From Chersky-840 sp036511675 (GTDB taxonomy: Bacteria; Actinomycetota; Acidimicrobiia; Acidimicrobiales; UBA8190): a DNA stretch of 63,068 bases. Every line of letters starts with the position of its first letter. The first letter of the stretch is position 1. Under the pieces are notes generated by a model that worked only from the letters and a program-made list of their open reading frames with translations, had not been told where the DNA came from and ran no database searches. Shown here piece after piece: positions 34,797 through 43,913 of this stretch. Where the stretch lies: contig DATCBU010000072.1 in NCBI GenBank assembly GCA_036511675.1, positions 1 to 63,068 on the forward strand, read 5' to 3'. A program made the translations under genes and the position numbers.

Positions 34797-35264
34797 TCAG
34801 AAAGTGGTGGTCTGCCCGCCGGCGCGGACCGAGCGCACGTCCCCATTCGAGTAGCGGATGTGCTCCTCGTAGATCCGGTCGTATCCGGTATGGGCGATGC
34901 GCCACGCCCCGTCGACCTTGGCATAGCGGTCCTCGTACAGCGCGGTGCCGTGGAGCTCGAAGTCGTGAGCGGGGACGATGACGCGGTCCTCGAGGTACCA
35001 CCGCCCCGAGGCGGTGCCGTCGTCACCGACGTCGATCTCGGGGTGGTGTCCGTTGTGCATGGTCACGATGCCGGGGTCCCCGAGCGACTCTTGGAGGAAC
35101 GCCACGATCGCCTCCCGGCCGCTCTGGCGCAGCTCACCCGACTGGTACGCGGTGGTGGCGTCCTCGGTGAGCAGCTCCCCGAGCTCGGTGAAGCGCTTCA
35201 GGTCGAGGAGTCGGAAGTAGGCGTACTTGAGCTGACAGATGGCGTCGATCTCGGAGGGTTCCAC
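34797..35264 (-). CDS. SnoaL-like (NTF2-fold) protein
   Basis: 155 residues of the NTF2-like cone. ICQLKYAYFRLLDLKRFTEL, the HNGHHPEID strand and the GRWYLEDRVI strand fit SnoaL-like/ring-hydroxylating-beta-like families. Such proteins act as small isomerases, hydrolases or scaffolds. Stands alone; substrate unknown. Sits between the dehalogenase region and the polyamine cluster. Confidence 0.8.
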   Translation of the reverse strand: MEPSEIDAICQLKYAYFRLLDLKRFTELGELLTEDATTAYQSGELRQSGREAIVAFLQESLGDPGIVTMHNGHHPEIDVGDDGTASGRWYLEDRVIVPAHDFELHGTALYEDRYAKVDGAWRIAHTGYDRIYEEHIRYSNGDVRSVRAGGQTTTF

Positions 35265-35322
35265 GGGCGGCCAGTGTACCGACGGTCGCCCTGGGACGGC
35301 ATCGTCGGGACACGCCCTGGCG

Positions 35323-36726
35323 CTATGCCAGCGACAGGTGCTTGCCCGCTTCGCTCAGGACGCCGCGTAGGGTCGCCTCGATCTCGTCCAGCTCGGCGTC
35401 CCCGCACACGAGGACCGGCGACACCTGCACCACGGGGTCCACCCGGTCGTCGGCCCGGCACACGAGGCCCTCCTCGAAGAGCCTGGGGGCGACCAGTCCC
35501 CGGATCAACGTCGAGCGCTCCTCGGGCGTGAAGCGCAACTCGGGATGCTGGGGGTCTTTCACCAATTCGACGGCCCAGAAGAAGCCCTCTCCCCGGACGT
35601 CTCCGACGACGGGTAGGTCGCGCAGCGACTCGAGGCGGGCTCCGAGCTCGGGACCCAGTGCGGCCACGTGGTCGATGACCCCCTCGTCCTCGAGCACCGC
35701 CAGGTTGGCGAGGGCCACCGCGCACGACACGGGGTGGCCTCCGAAGGTGATGCCGTGGGCGAAGCTGGCGTCTCCGTGCAGGAACGGCTCGGCCAGGAAG
35801 TCGCGACAGATCACGCCGGCCAGGGGTGCGTAGCCCGACGTCACTCCCTTGGCGAAGGTGAGCATGTCGGGTTGATAGCCGTAGCGCTGGGCGCCGAACC
35901 AGGCCCCGAGGCGTCCGAAGGCGCAGATGACCTCGTCCGACACGAGCAGGACACCATGGCGGTCGCAGATGGCGCGCACCCGGGCGAAGTACCCGGGAGG
36001 CGGGACGAAGCAGCCTCCCGTGTTCTGCAGGGGCTCGAGGAAGACCGCCGCCACCGTCTCGGGCCCTTCGGCCACGATGGCGGCCTCGATGGCGTCGGCA
36101 CAGGCGTCCGAGAACCGGTCGTCGTCGCCGACCACCTCGGCGTCGAACGGCGATCGGAACCGGTTGGTGTTGGTGACGTGGACCGCACCCGGCATGACCG
36201 GCTCGAACTGGTCTCGCAGCGCCGGCAGCCCCGTGATGGCGAGGGCGCCCAGGGTGGTGCCGTGATAGGCGAGGTGGCGTGCGATGACCTTGGTGCGCTC
36301 GGGTTGCCCGATCGCTTTGAAATAGGCGCGGGCGAGCTTCCACGCCGACTCGACGGCCTCGGACCCGCCCGTGGTGAAGAAGACGCGGTTGAGATCCCCG
36401 GGGGCCAGTGCCGCCAGGCGTGTGGCGAGCTCGATGGCCGAGGGATGCGCCGCCGACCAGATCGGGTAGTACGCCAGCTCTTGGGCCTGACGCCGGCCCG
36501 CCTCGGCGATGTCGGCTCGTCCGTGACCCACCTGCACGACGAACAGGCTGGCCAGGCCGTCGAGGAAGGACCGGCCGTGGACGTCGTAGAGGCGCGTCCC
36601 CGAGCCGCGGGTGAAGATGGGGATCTCGGCATGCTCGTATCCCCCCAGCCGGGAGAAGTGCATCCACAGATGGCGCCGGGCGTCGGCCTGGAGCCGGTCG
36701 GGGCCGCTGCTCACGGCGCGCCCCAT
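35323..36726 (-). CDS. class III PLP aminotransferase, likely amine/putrescine-type
   Basis: 467 residues of the omega-aminotransferase family. GGSEAVESAWKLARAY binds phosphate, VSDEVICAFGRLG has the PLP Asp, and the Schiff-base Lys is in TFAKGVTSGYAPL; GITFGGHPVSCAVAL closes the site. Members move an amino group from putrescine, cadaverine, beta-alanine or taurine to pyruvate or oxoglutarate. Its start overlaps the end of the Lrp regulator by 16 bp, so it is probably regulated by it. The neighbourhood favours a diamine substrate. Confidence 0.87.
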   Translation of the reverse strand: MGRAVSSGPDRLQADARRHLWMHFSRLGGYEHAEIPIFTRGSGTRLYDVHGRSFLDGLASLFVVQVGHGRADIAEAGRRQAQELAYYPIWSAAHPSAIELATRLAALAPGDLNRVFFTTGGSEAVESAWKLARAYFKAIGQPERTKVIARHLAYHGTTLGALAITGLPALRDQFEPVMPGAVHVTNTNRFRSPFDAEVVGDDDRFSDACADAIEAAIVAEGPETVAAVFLEPLQNTGGCFVPPPGYFARVRAICDRHGVLLVSDEVICAFGRLGAWFGAQRYGYQPDMLTFAKGVTSGYAPLAGVICRDFLAEPFLHGDASFAHGITFGGHPVSCAVALANLAVLEDEGVIDHVAALGPELGARLESLRDLPVVGDVRGEGFFWAVELVKDPQHPELRFTPEERSTLIRGLVAPRLFEEGLVCRADDRVDPVVQVSPVLVCGDAELDEIEATLRGVLSEAGKHLSLA

Positions 36727-37175
36727 GCGTAGGTCTCCTTGTGGATCCGGAGGTACATGAAGGTCTGGGTGTCTCGGACGCCGTCGATGGACCGGATCTT
36801 GTTGTTGAGCAGGTCCAAGAGATGTTCGTCGTCCTCGACCACCACCTCGACGAGCACATCGAGCGATCCGGCCGTGAGGACCACGTAGACGACCTCGTCC
36901 AACGCCGCCACAGCGTCGGCGATCGTGCGGGTGTCACCTTCGACGGTCAACCCGATCATGGCCTGGCGACCGAAACCAAGCATCTTCGGGTCCGTGACCC
37001 CCACGATCTGCATGACGCCCGAGTCGATGAGGCGCTGGACGCGTTGGCGCACGGCCGCTTCGGACAGGCCCACGGCGGGACCGATCTGGGTGTAGGGCCG
37101 CCGACCGTCCTGCTGGAGCTGTTCGATGATCCGTTTGTCGGTCTCGTCGAGCACGCCCTTGCCCTCGGGGCTCAT
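36711..37175 (-). CDS. Lrp/AsnC family transcriptional regulator
   Basis: 154 residues from ATG 37175. DKRIIEQLQQDGRRPYTQIGPAVGLSEAAVRQRVQRL is the AsnC-type helix-turn-helix, followed by the RAM ligand domain (VLTAGSLDVLVEVVVEDDEHLLDLL). Lrp proteins sense amino acids and often control neighbouring transport and catabolic genes. It overlaps the aminotransferase gene and is divergent from the FAD oxidase gene, with repeats between them. Confidence 0.9.
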   Translation of the reverse strand: MSPEGKGVLDETDKRIIEQLQQDGRRPYTQIGPAVGLSEAAVRQRVQRLIDSGVMQIVGVTDPKMLGFGRQAMIGLTVEGDTRTIADAVAALDEVVYVVLTAGSLDVLVEVVVEDDEHLLDLLNNKIRSIDGVRDTQTFMYLRIHKETYAWGAP

Positions 37176-37182
37176 GACCGGG

Positions 37183-37212
37183 GCCCGATGTTGTCGAGAC
37201 AGGCGCCCGATG
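37183..37212. promoter_or_regulatory. candidate Lrp site in the divergent 50-bp gap
   Basis: GCCCGATG occurs at 37183-37190 and 37205-37212, 22 bp apart (two helical turns), flanking TGTC-GA-GACA (37192-37201). The gap is only 50 bp and must hold both promoters. A related TGTCGG-CT-CCGACA lies before the saccharopine-dehydrogenase-like gene. Function inferred. Confidence 0.35.
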
Positions 37213-37225
37213 CGAACCTTGAGCC

Positions 37226-38521
37226 ATGACCCCCGCCGCACCGCTGACCCGGGGCTACGAGACGAAGCCCTACTGGTGGGACGAGGTCGAGTTGCCCCAA
37301 CCCGCGCCCGCACCGTTGCCGGCCGAGGTCGACGTGGCCGTGGTGGGGGGAGGGTACACAGGGCTGGGAGCGGCGCTCGAGATCGCCCGGGCCGGGCGCA
37401 ACGTCGTGGTGCTCGATCGTGACGACATCGGGGCCGGGGCCAGCAGCCGGAACGGGGGAATGGTGCACCCCGGTGGAAAGCGCGACGTCTCGGAGTTCCT
37501 CGCCCAGGCCTCGGGGCGTCAGCTCTGGGACGAGACCGTCGCCGCCTTCGAAGGACTGCGTCTGCTCGAGGGCGAGCTCGGCGTCGAATTCGACTGGCAG
37601 CCCCGCGGCCACCTGGAGCTGGCGCACCATCCCCGCGTCGCCGACCATCAGCGCCGCATCGCCGCCGCGTACGCCTCGATCGGAGAGCACGCGCGCGTTG
37701 TCGACCGCGTCGAGCTCGGGGCCGAGATCGGGTCGGATCGCTTCTGCGGGGGCCTGCTCGTGGAGCGCAGCGCCGGGATCCATCCCGCCAAATTGGCGGC
37801 GGGCCTGGCCCGTGCCGCCGCCGCGTCGGGTGCGGTGTTGCAGGGTGCCACCACGGTCCTGGCCTTGGAGCGACGCGGTCCGGGCTACGAGGTCGAGACC
37901 TCGCGCGGCGCGCTGCAGTGCGCTGAGGTGGTGGTGGCCACCAACGGCACCACCGATCGCACGCTGGTGCCGTGGTTGGGACGGCGGGTCCTCCCGATCG
38001 GGAGCTACATGATCGCCACCGAGGCCCTGGACCCCGAGCTCTCGGCGTCGGTCAACCCCCACGGGCGCATGTTCTTCGACACCAGAAACCTTCTCCACTA
38101 CTGGCGGTTGTCGCCCGACGGGTCCCGCATCCTCTTCGGCGGCCGGACGTCGCTTTCGCCCACGACCGTCGAGCGGTCCCGGGACCTGCTGTACGCAGCC
38201 ATGGTCGGGTTCCACCCGCAACTGGCGGGGGTCCGGGTCGACCGGGCCTGGGGAGGGCAGGTGGCGCTCACCACCGATCGTTTCCCTCACGTGGGTCGTC
38301 ATCCCGACTCCGGCGTCGTGTACGCCATGGGGTACTGCGGCAGTGGTGTCGCGCTGTCCGTCCATTTCGGCCGGGCCGTGGGCCGGTGGCTGTCGGGGCA
38401 GGGCGATCTGCCGGCGTTCGCGGCAAGGTCGTGGCCGACCGTCCCGTGGCCGGTCCGGGTTCCGTGGCTATTGGCGGCGGCGGGCGTGGGGCTCAAGGTG
38501 CGCGACGCCCTGGGGCGTTGA
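37226..38521 (+). CDS. FAD-dependent amine oxidoreductase (PuuB/DadA-like)
   Basis: 431 residues. VAVVGGGYTGLGAALEIAR is the N-terminal dinucleotide fold, GAGASSRNGGMVHPGGK is the second DAO-family motif, and YAMGYCGSGVALSVHFGR near the C-terminus contacts FAD. Close to gamma-glutamylputrescine and related amine oxidases in layout. It would turn an amine into an aldehyde plus H2O2 or pass electrons on. Divergent from the Lrp gene; the aldehyde could feed the dehydrogenase at 43914. Confidence 0.85.
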   Translation: MTPAAPLTRGYETKPYWWDEVELPQPAPAPLPAEVDVAVVGGGYTGLGAALEIARAGRNVVVLDRDDIGAGASSRNGGMVHPGGKRDVSEFLAQASGRQLWDETVAAFEGLRLLEGELGVEFDWQPRGHLELAHHPRVADHQRRIAAAYASIGEHARVVDRVELGAEIGSDRFCGGLLVERSAGIHPAKLAAGLARAAAASGAVLQGATTVLALERRGPGYEVETSRGALQCAEVVVATNGTTDRTLVPWLGRRVLPIGSYMIATEALDPELSASVNPHGRMFFDTRNLLHYWRLSPDGSRILFGGRTSLSPTTVERSRDLLYAAMVGFHPQLAGVRVDRAWGGQVALTTDRFPHVGRHPDSGVVYAMGYCGSGVALSVHFGRAVGRWLSGQGDLPAFAARSWPTVPWPVRVPWLLAAAGVGLKVRDALGR

Positions 38522-38553
38522 GCGGCCCGGGCCGCGGCCAGCATGCCGGCCCC

Positions 38554-39975
38554 TCATCCCGCTACGGCGGCGCAGAACTCGCCGAACACGTCGACGAATC
38601 GGTCGATGTGGCGCGCCTCGTGTTGCACCGACAACGTCCACTGCTCCTCGTTGCCCGGGGTCATGAAGATCCCCCGGTTCACGAGCCACGCCCATGACGC
38701 GTCAAACAGGTCCGCGTCGGTCTCGAGGAAGCTGCGGTAGTCGACGAGGGGTTGGCGCCGGTACGACACACACCCCTTGCAGCCCAGGTCGACGACATGG
38801 GCGGGGATGTCGTGGGCGGCGATGGCCTGAGCGCATCCCTCGGCCAGGCGGTTGCCCATCTGCTTGAAGTGTTCGTAGGCGTCGGGGGTGAGCACTTCGG
38901 TGAGCGACGCCAGTCCTGCTGCCGCGGCCAGGGGGTTTCCGTTGAACGTGCCCTGTTGGGCGATGCCCTTGCCGATCTCGTCCATGAGATCGGCCCGACC
39001 CCCGAAGGCACCGGCGGGGATACCGCCCGCCACCGACTTGGCGAAACAGGCCAAGTCGGGCTGGACCCCGAAGCGCTCGATGGCGCCGCCCGCCGCGATG
39101 GTGGCGCCGCACTTCACCTCGTCGAAGATCAGGACCACGCCGTAGCGCGTGCACAGCTCGCGCACCCCCTCCAGGTACCCGGGTTGGGGAAGCACGATGC
39201 CGATGTTCATCATGACGGGCTCGAGGATGAAACACGCCATCTCGTCACCGCGTGCCGCCAGGAGGCGCTCGAGGGCGCCGAGGTCGTTGTAGGGGACGAC
39301 CGAGGTCCACTTCTCCATCTCCACCGGGATGCCCTTTGAAGCCGGTGGATGTGAGCCGGTCTGCTCGGTGGCCTCGATGAGGCTCAGGCTGGGAGCGACA
39401 GAGAACATCACCGTGTCGTGATGGCCGTGATACGCGCCTTCGATCTTGCAGATGACGTCACGGCCCGTCACTCCGCGCGCCAGGCGGATGGCGTCCATGG
39501 TCGATTCGGTCCCGGAGTTCGTGAACCGGACACGATCGAGCCGGAACCGCCGGCACAGCTCCTCGGCCAGGGCGACGGCGGGCTCGGTGGTGACGGCGAA
39601 CTGCGTGCCCGACCGGGCCGCGCCTTCGATGGCGGCCACGATGCGCGGGTGGGCGTGGCCCGCCGCGGTCGAGCCGAAGCCGTTGTGGAAGTCGAAGTAC
39701 CCCCGGCCGTCGACATCCCACACCTCGGCCCCGAGGCCGCGCGCCAGGTAGATGGGGTAGGGGTCCGCAGCCTGGAACGACGACGTCACGCCGAGGGGCA
39801 GTGACTTCAGGGCCCGCTCGAAGAGCCGCCGCGACTGCGGTGTGGCCTCGAGCAAGGCGGCGTGCTCGGTGGCGAACAGCTCCCGAGCCCTGGCCCCGAG
39901 ACGTTCGTCGTCGGAGCCGGTCTCGTTCGGGCCCGTCTCGTGCGGGCCGGTGGTCTGGTGCTTGTCGTCACTCAT
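38554..39975 (-). CDS. class III aminotransferase, glutamate-1-semialdehyde aminomutase-like
   Basis: 473 residues from ATG 39975. GTESTMDAIRLARGVTGR, the IFDEVKCG segment with the PLP Asp, and CFAKSVAGGIPAGAFGG with the Schiff-base Lys are complete. It is closer to the HemL-like branch than its two aminotransferase neighbours, yet no haem genes are nearby, so a catabolic or amine role is likelier. Divergent from the APC permease across a palindrome-rich gap. Confidence 0.83.
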   Translation of the reverse strand: MSDDKHQTTGPHETGPNETGSDDERLGARARELFATEHAALLEATPQSRRLFERALKSLPLGVTSSFQAADPYPIYLARGLGAEVWDVDGRGYFDFHNGFGSTAAGHAHPRIVAAIEGAARSGTQFAVTTEPAVALAEELCRRFRLDRVRFTNSGTESTMDAIRLARGVTGRDVICKIEGAYHGHHDTVMFSVAPSLSLIEATEQTGSHPPASKGIPVEMEKWTSVVPYNDLGALERLLAARGDEMACFILEPVMMNIGIVLPQPGYLEGVRELCTRYGVVLIFDEVKCGATIAAGGAIERFGVQPDLACFAKSVAGGIPAGAFGGRADLMDEIGKGIAQQGTFNGNPLAAAAGLASLTEVLTPDAYEHFKQMGNRLAEGCAQAIAAHDIPAHVVDLGCKGCVSYRRQPLVDYRSFLETDADLFDASWAWLVNRGIFMTPGNEEQWTLSVQHEARHIDRFVDVFGEFCAAVAG

Positions 39976-40065
39976 GGCGCTTCGGGGTCCTCCCCACCGC
40001 CCGCTGGCGCCCCCGTTCGGTTGGCGGGAGCCACTGTGCGAATCCGCAGTCGTTGTGCCCATTAT

Positions 40066-40078
40066 GCAACGAGATTGC
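40066..40078. promoter_or_regulatory. small palindrome in the permease/aminotransferase gap
   Basis: GCAA-N5-TTGC (40066-40069 / 40075-40078). Short, but adjacent to the larger palindrome at 40085 and in a 160-bp divergent promoter region. May bind the same regulator. Confidence 0.35.
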
Positions 40079-40084
40079 TTGTCA

Positions 40085-40113
40085 GCGAGCAATTCGTCTG
40101 CGAATATGCTCGC
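40085..40113. promoter_or_regulatory. long imperfect palindrome before the APC permease gene
   Basis: GCGAGCAATTCG (40085-40096), a TCTG spacer, then CGAATATGCTCGC (40101-40113): arms of 12 bp that match except for one inserted base. It lies 23 bp before the permease TTG start. An operator for a dimeric regulator is most likely; a transcript hairpin that affects translation is an alternative. Confidence 0.5.
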
Positions 40114-40135
40114 AGCGCAACGGGGGAGGGGTCAA

Positions 40136-41740
40136 TTGACGACGACGACCGCAGACTCCGGGGAGCTGGGATCCTCGCCGACGGGTGAAGCGGCGGGCGG
40201 GAAGGGCCTCAAGACCGGAGCGCTCGGCCTGGTCTCGAGCCTGGTGATCGGCGTGGCCTCCACCGCCCCGGCCTACAGCCTGGCGGCGTCGCTCGGATTC
40301 GTGACCCTGGTGGCGTTCAAGTACTCCCCGGCGGTCATGCTCGTGGCCTTCGTGCCCATGCTGTTCATCGCGGCGGCGTACTTCTACCTGAACCACGCCG
40401 ACCCGGACTGCGGCACCACGTTCACCTGGGTCACCCGCGCCATCGGTCCCCGAACGGGGTGGATGTCGGGGTGGGGGATCCTGGTCACCGACCTCGTGGT
40501 CATGCCCAGCCTGGCTTCCATCGCCGGGTACTACTCATTCACGCTCTTCAACGCCAACGGTCTCGCCAACAGCACGTTCTGGGTCACCTTCGTCGGCGTG
40601 GCGTGGATCATCGTCATGACCGCCATCTGCTACATCGGCATCGAGTTGTCCGCCTTCACCCAGGTGCTGCTGCTCGGGGCCGAGCTCATCATCCTCACGA
40701 TCTTCGCCGCCGTGGCCTTGATCAGGGTGTACACCCAGCACATCACCCACAGCATCCGCCCGGAGTGGGTGTGGCTCGATCCGTTCAAGCTTTCGATCTC
40801 CACCCTGTCGGTGGGGATGCTCACCGCCGTCTTCATCTACTGGGGCTGGGACACCGCCGTCACGGTGAACGAGGAGTCCAAAGACGCCAAGCGCACCCCG
40901 GGCATCGCCGCCCTGCTATCGACGCTCGTGCTCCTGGCGATCTACCTCATCGTCTCCATCGCGGCGCAGTCGTTCCACGGACCCGGCTTCCTGACCAACA
41001 ACAGCAGCGACATCCTCAACGCCCTCGGGCACGACGTGCTCGGATCGCCATGGGACAAGCTGCTCATCATCGCCGTGCTCACCTCGGCATCGGCGTCGAC
41101 GCAGACCACGATTCTCCCCGCGGCGCGTTCTTCGCTCTCGATGGCCGTGCACAAGGCGTTCCCGCCCCGGTTCGGGAGCATCAATTCCAAGTTCCTGAGC
41201 CCGGGCTTCTCGACACTCGTCTTCGGGGCCGTCGCTGTGGCGTGGTACATCGGGCTCACGATCCTGAGCCCGGGCGTGGTGCTCGCCAACTCGATCCTGG
41301 CCCTGGGATTCGGCATCAGCTTCTACTACGGGATGACCGGGTTCGCCTGTGTCATCTACTACCGGCGCATTCTGTTCAAAAGCGTCAAGAACTTCGTGTT
41401 CATCGGCCTGGCGCCCCTGATCGGCGGGCTCATGCTGGCGGCGATGTTCGTGATCTCGATCTTCTACTACTCGAACCCGGCGAACTCCGCCAGCGGAGGC
41501 CAAGCGTGGTTCAAATTCATCTCCTTCAACGTGCACGTGCTCGGGCTGCACCTGTACGTCACCAAGGGCGTGTCACCCATTCTCGTCATCGGGGTCGGGT
41601 TGCTGCTCATCGGGTTTCCGCTCATGCTCTTGTGGAGGCTGAAACATGCTGACTTCTTCCGACGCAGCCGTGAGGCAGCCGTCTCCCTCGAGGCGTCGGC
41701 CCCGCCGCTCACCCTCGGCGTGATCCCGGTGACCGACTGA
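40136..41740 (+). CDS. APC-superfamily amino acid/polyamine permease
   Basis: 534 residues from TTG 40136, with GGGGGAGGGG just upstream. Twelve membrane helices; the first holds the SLVIGVASTAPAYSLA segment that binds substrate in APC transporters, and WGWDTAVTVNEESKDAKRTPG is a typical loop. It should take up an amino acid or polyamine by proton symport. The surrounding catabolic genes suggest putrescine or GABA. Overlaps the universal stress protein gene by one base. Confidence 0.88.
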   Translation: MTTTTADSGELGSSPTGEAAGGKGLKTGALGLVSSLVIGVASTAPAYSLAASLGFVTLVAFKYSPAVMLVAFVPMLFIAAAYFYLNHADPDCGTTFTWVTRAIGPRTGWMSGWGILVTDLVVMPSLASIAGYYSFTLFNANGLANSTFWVTFVGVAWIIVMTAICYIGIELSAFTQVLLLGAELIILTIFAAVALIRVYTQHITHSIRPEWVWLDPFKLSISTLSVGMLTAVFIYWGWDTAVTVNEESKDAKRTPGIAALLSTLVLLAIYLIVSIAAQSFHGPGFLTNNSSDILNALGHDVLGSPWDKLLIIAVLTSASASTQTTILPAARSSLSMAVHKAFPPRFGSINSKFLSPGFSTLVFGAVAVAWYIGLTILSPGVVLANSILALGFGISFYYGMTGFACVIYYRRILFKSVKNFVFIGLAPLIGGLMLAAMFVISIFYYSNPANSASGGQAWFKFISFNVHVLGLHLYVTKGVSPILVIGVGLLLIGFPLMLLWRLKHADFFRRSREAAVSLEASAPPLTLGVIPVTD

Positions 41741-42168
41741 TGGCGGGCGACATCATCCTCGGCTACGACGGCTCCGAGGGGTCCAAGGCGGCCCTACGGG
41801 TGGCGGTGGCGGTGGCCAAGGCCTTCGACGCGCCCCTCACCGTGGTGTTCGGGTACGAGCCGAACCCGATGGGCGGGGAGACCGCCGACTACAAGAACCA
41901 ACTCGAGAAGATCGGGACCGACCATCTCGACGCTGCGGTCTCCGAGGCGAAGGCCATCGACCCCTCCGTGGCGACCGAACCGATCGTGGCCGCGTTGCGC
42001 CCGGTGGAGTCGCTCCTCCAGGCCTCGCTCGAACGCGAGGCCCGGGTCATCGTGGTGGGGGGGAGCGGCGAGCGCCCCATCGTGGGGGCGATCCTCGGTT
42101 CGGTCCCCCACAAGCTCCTGCACCGCTCGACGGTGCCCGTCCTCGTGGTCCCCGCCCCCGAGGACTGA
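41740..42168 (+). CDS. universal stress protein
   Basis: 142 residues, one UspA domain. DIILGYDGSEGSKAAL opens it, and GGSGERPIVGAILGSVPHKLLH fits the ATP-binding loop. The ATG overlaps the permease stop (TGATG), which points to a permease partner role. USPs directly linked to APC permeases are common and thought to regulate transport. Confidence 0.87.
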   Translation: MAGDIILGYDGSEGSKAALRVAVAVAKAFDAPLTVVFGYEPNPMGGETADYKNQLEKIGTDHLDAAVSEAKAIDPSVATEPIVAALRPVESLLQASLEREARVIVVGGSGERPIVGAILGSVPHKLLHRSTVPVLVVPAPED

Positions 42169-42241
42169 CCGTCCCAAGGAGGGGGCGCCCGAGCCGAAGG
42201 AAACGATCCGCAGTACCCTGGGATGTGATGGGGGTGGAGGG

Positions 42242-42526
42242 GTGACCACGGCCCTGGTGTGCGCGCTGGCCGCAGAAGTGCTGCTCCTGGGCTGTGCCGC
42301 GGCCGCGGGGATCCTGCACTGGACCCGCCGTCGCCGTCGTCTCGAGGAGCAATTCGCCGCCGCCCAGGCCGATGCCCGGCGGATGGCGTTCAATACCAGG
42401 ATCCTCGATGCCAGCGCCGCGGAGTTGTCGGAGCTCGTGCTCGAGCACGCCCTTCGTGACCTGGACCTGGGAGAGCCCCCGGTGGGGACCGAGCCTCCTT
42501 GGCCCGACGAACCCGCTCGACCCTGA
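42242..42526 (+). CDS. small membrane protein with coiled coil
   Basis: 94 residues from GTG 42242. One N-terminal membrane helix (about 4-26), a basic TRRRRR stop-transfer, then a charged helix likely to form a coiled coil, and a Pro/Glu-rich end. No family recognised. It follows the USP gene by 73 bp on the same strand. Confidence 0.5.
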   Translation: MTTALVCALAAEVLLLGCAAAAGILHWTRRRRRLEEQFAAAQADARRMAFNTRILDASAAELSELVLEHALRDLDLGEPPVGTEPPWPDEPARP

Positions 42527-42534
42527 ACCGGTCC

Positions 42535-43752
42535 TCAGCCGGGCCCGGGGGTCCGTTCATCGAGACCCCAGGGCGCGCCGTGGTCGACGAGGAGCTCGAG
42601 GAACGGCTCGGCCGGGAACGCCTCGGGCCCGAGCACGCCCGCACCCGACCACGCCCCTGAGGCCACCAGCTCCAGGGCCACGACTGGGTTGACCGCCGTC
42701 TGCCACACCACGGCCTGCGAGCCGTACTCGGCCATGGTCCAGGCGTTGTCCACGACGTGATGCAGGTAGACCTCGCGGCGCCGGCCGTCGGTGCCCGTTC
42801 CGGTTACCCAGGTGCCGGCGCACGTGACCCCGTGCATCCTGTCGCCGAGCTCGGCCGGGTCGGGCAGGCACGCCGCCACCACGTCGCGCGGTGACACCTC
42901 GTTCTTGCCGACCTTCACCGGCGCGGTGGAATCGAGGCCCAGCGCGTGCAGGGTCTTGAGCACCCAGATGAATTCCTCGCCCAGGCCATACTTGAACGTG
43001 ACCCGCCCGGTGTCCACCCAGCGCGGCACGAGCAGGACCTCCTCGTGCTCGACGTTGACGCACTCGAGCGCCCCGATACCGGCAGGGAATTCGAAGACCT
43101 CGAGCCCACTGAACGGCTCGGTGGTGTACCAGCCCCGCTCGCGCTCCCACACCACCGGCGGGTTAAGGCACTCCTCGATGGTGGTCCAGATCGAGAAGGT
43201 AGGCGCGAACTCGTAGCCCTCGACCACGAGGTTGGCGCCGTCTCGCACACCGACCTCGTCGATGTGCGAGAACAGGTTGTCCGCCGCGTACCGGGCGAAG
43301 ACGTCGGACAGGCCTGGCTCGACGCCCATGCCCACCAGAGCGAGTTGCCCCCGGGCCTCCCACGCCGCGGACAGGGCGAACTGCTCGTCACCGAGCTTGA
43401 CGCCGGTCTCGGCGTAGGGGTGCTCGGGGTGGGGGTGCGACAGGGACATGGCCATGTCGAGGTAGTGGACCCCGGCGTGCAGGGCGGCGTTGAACAGGGG
43501 CATCACGAAGCGCGGGTCGATGGCGTTGACCAGGACGTCACAGCGCTTGGCCCGCAGGAGCTCCTCGATGGCACCCTCGTCGGAGGCGTCGAGCGCCACG
43601 GCCTCGAACCGGTCGTCGGACGCGTGCGCGGCCCGTTGGGCCCGCTCGAGCGCGTGGTCGGCCACCACGATGTGCTCGAAGACCTCCCGCCGGGCCGCGG
43701 TCCGGGCCAGAGCCGTCCCCACCCCACCGGCTCCCACCAGCAGCACGCGCAT
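42535..43752 (-). CDS. saccharopine dehydrogenase-like enzyme
   Basis: 405 residues. VLLVGAGGVGTALARTAARR is the NAD(P) fold, DVLVNAIDPRFVMPLFNAAL follows, and the large C-terminal substrate domain has GMGVEPGLSDVFARY. Members include lysine-pathway saccharopine dehydrogenases and polyamine enzymes such as carboxynorspermidine synthase. Its position between a polyamine-type permease and an aminobutyraldehyde dehydrogenase makes polyamine metabolism attractive, but the substrate is not settled. A perfect palindrome lies 12 bases before its ATG. Confidence 0.83.
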   Translation of the reverse strand: MRVLLVGAGGVGTALARTAARREVFEHIVVADHALERAQRAAHASDDRFEAVALDASDEGAIEELLRAKRCDVLVNAIDPRFVMPLFNAALHAGVHYLDMAMSLSHPHPEHPYAETGVKLGDEQFALSAAWEARGQLALVGMGVEPGLSDVFARYAADNLFSHIDEVGVRDGANLVVEGYEFAPTFSIWTTIEECLNPPVVWERERGWYTTEPFSGLEVFEFPAGIGALECVNVEHEEVLLVPRWVDTGRVTFKYGLGEEFIWVLKTLHALGLDSTAPVKVGKNEVSPRDVVAACLPDPAELGDRMHGVTCAGTWVTGTGTDGRRREVYLHHVVDNAWTMAEYGSQAVVWQTAVNPVVALELVASGAWSGAGVLGPEAFPAEPFLELLVDHGAPWGLDERTPGPG

Positions 43753-43763
43753 GTCGGCCTCCT

Positions 43764-43777
43764 TGTCGGCTCCGACA
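43764..43777. promoter_or_regulatory. palindrome before the saccharopine-dehydrogenase-like gene
   Basis: TGTCGG-CT-CCGACA, perfect 6-bp arms, starts 12 bases upstream of ATG 43752 (minus strand). It lies in the divergent gap to the aldehyde dehydrogenase gene. Candidate operator; a short hairpin in the leader is the alternative. Confidence 0.4.
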
Positions 43778-43913
43778 GTACCGGCGTCAGCCCGGGCCAC
43801 CGGGCCACGAGCGTCGGCGCCACGGGCCCGGTGTGCTTGTCGGCGGCCGCCGCGAGTGCGATTGTGGGCCGTCGAGGCAATGCCGTCCCGACGACGGGGG
43901 AGAGTGAGCATCC

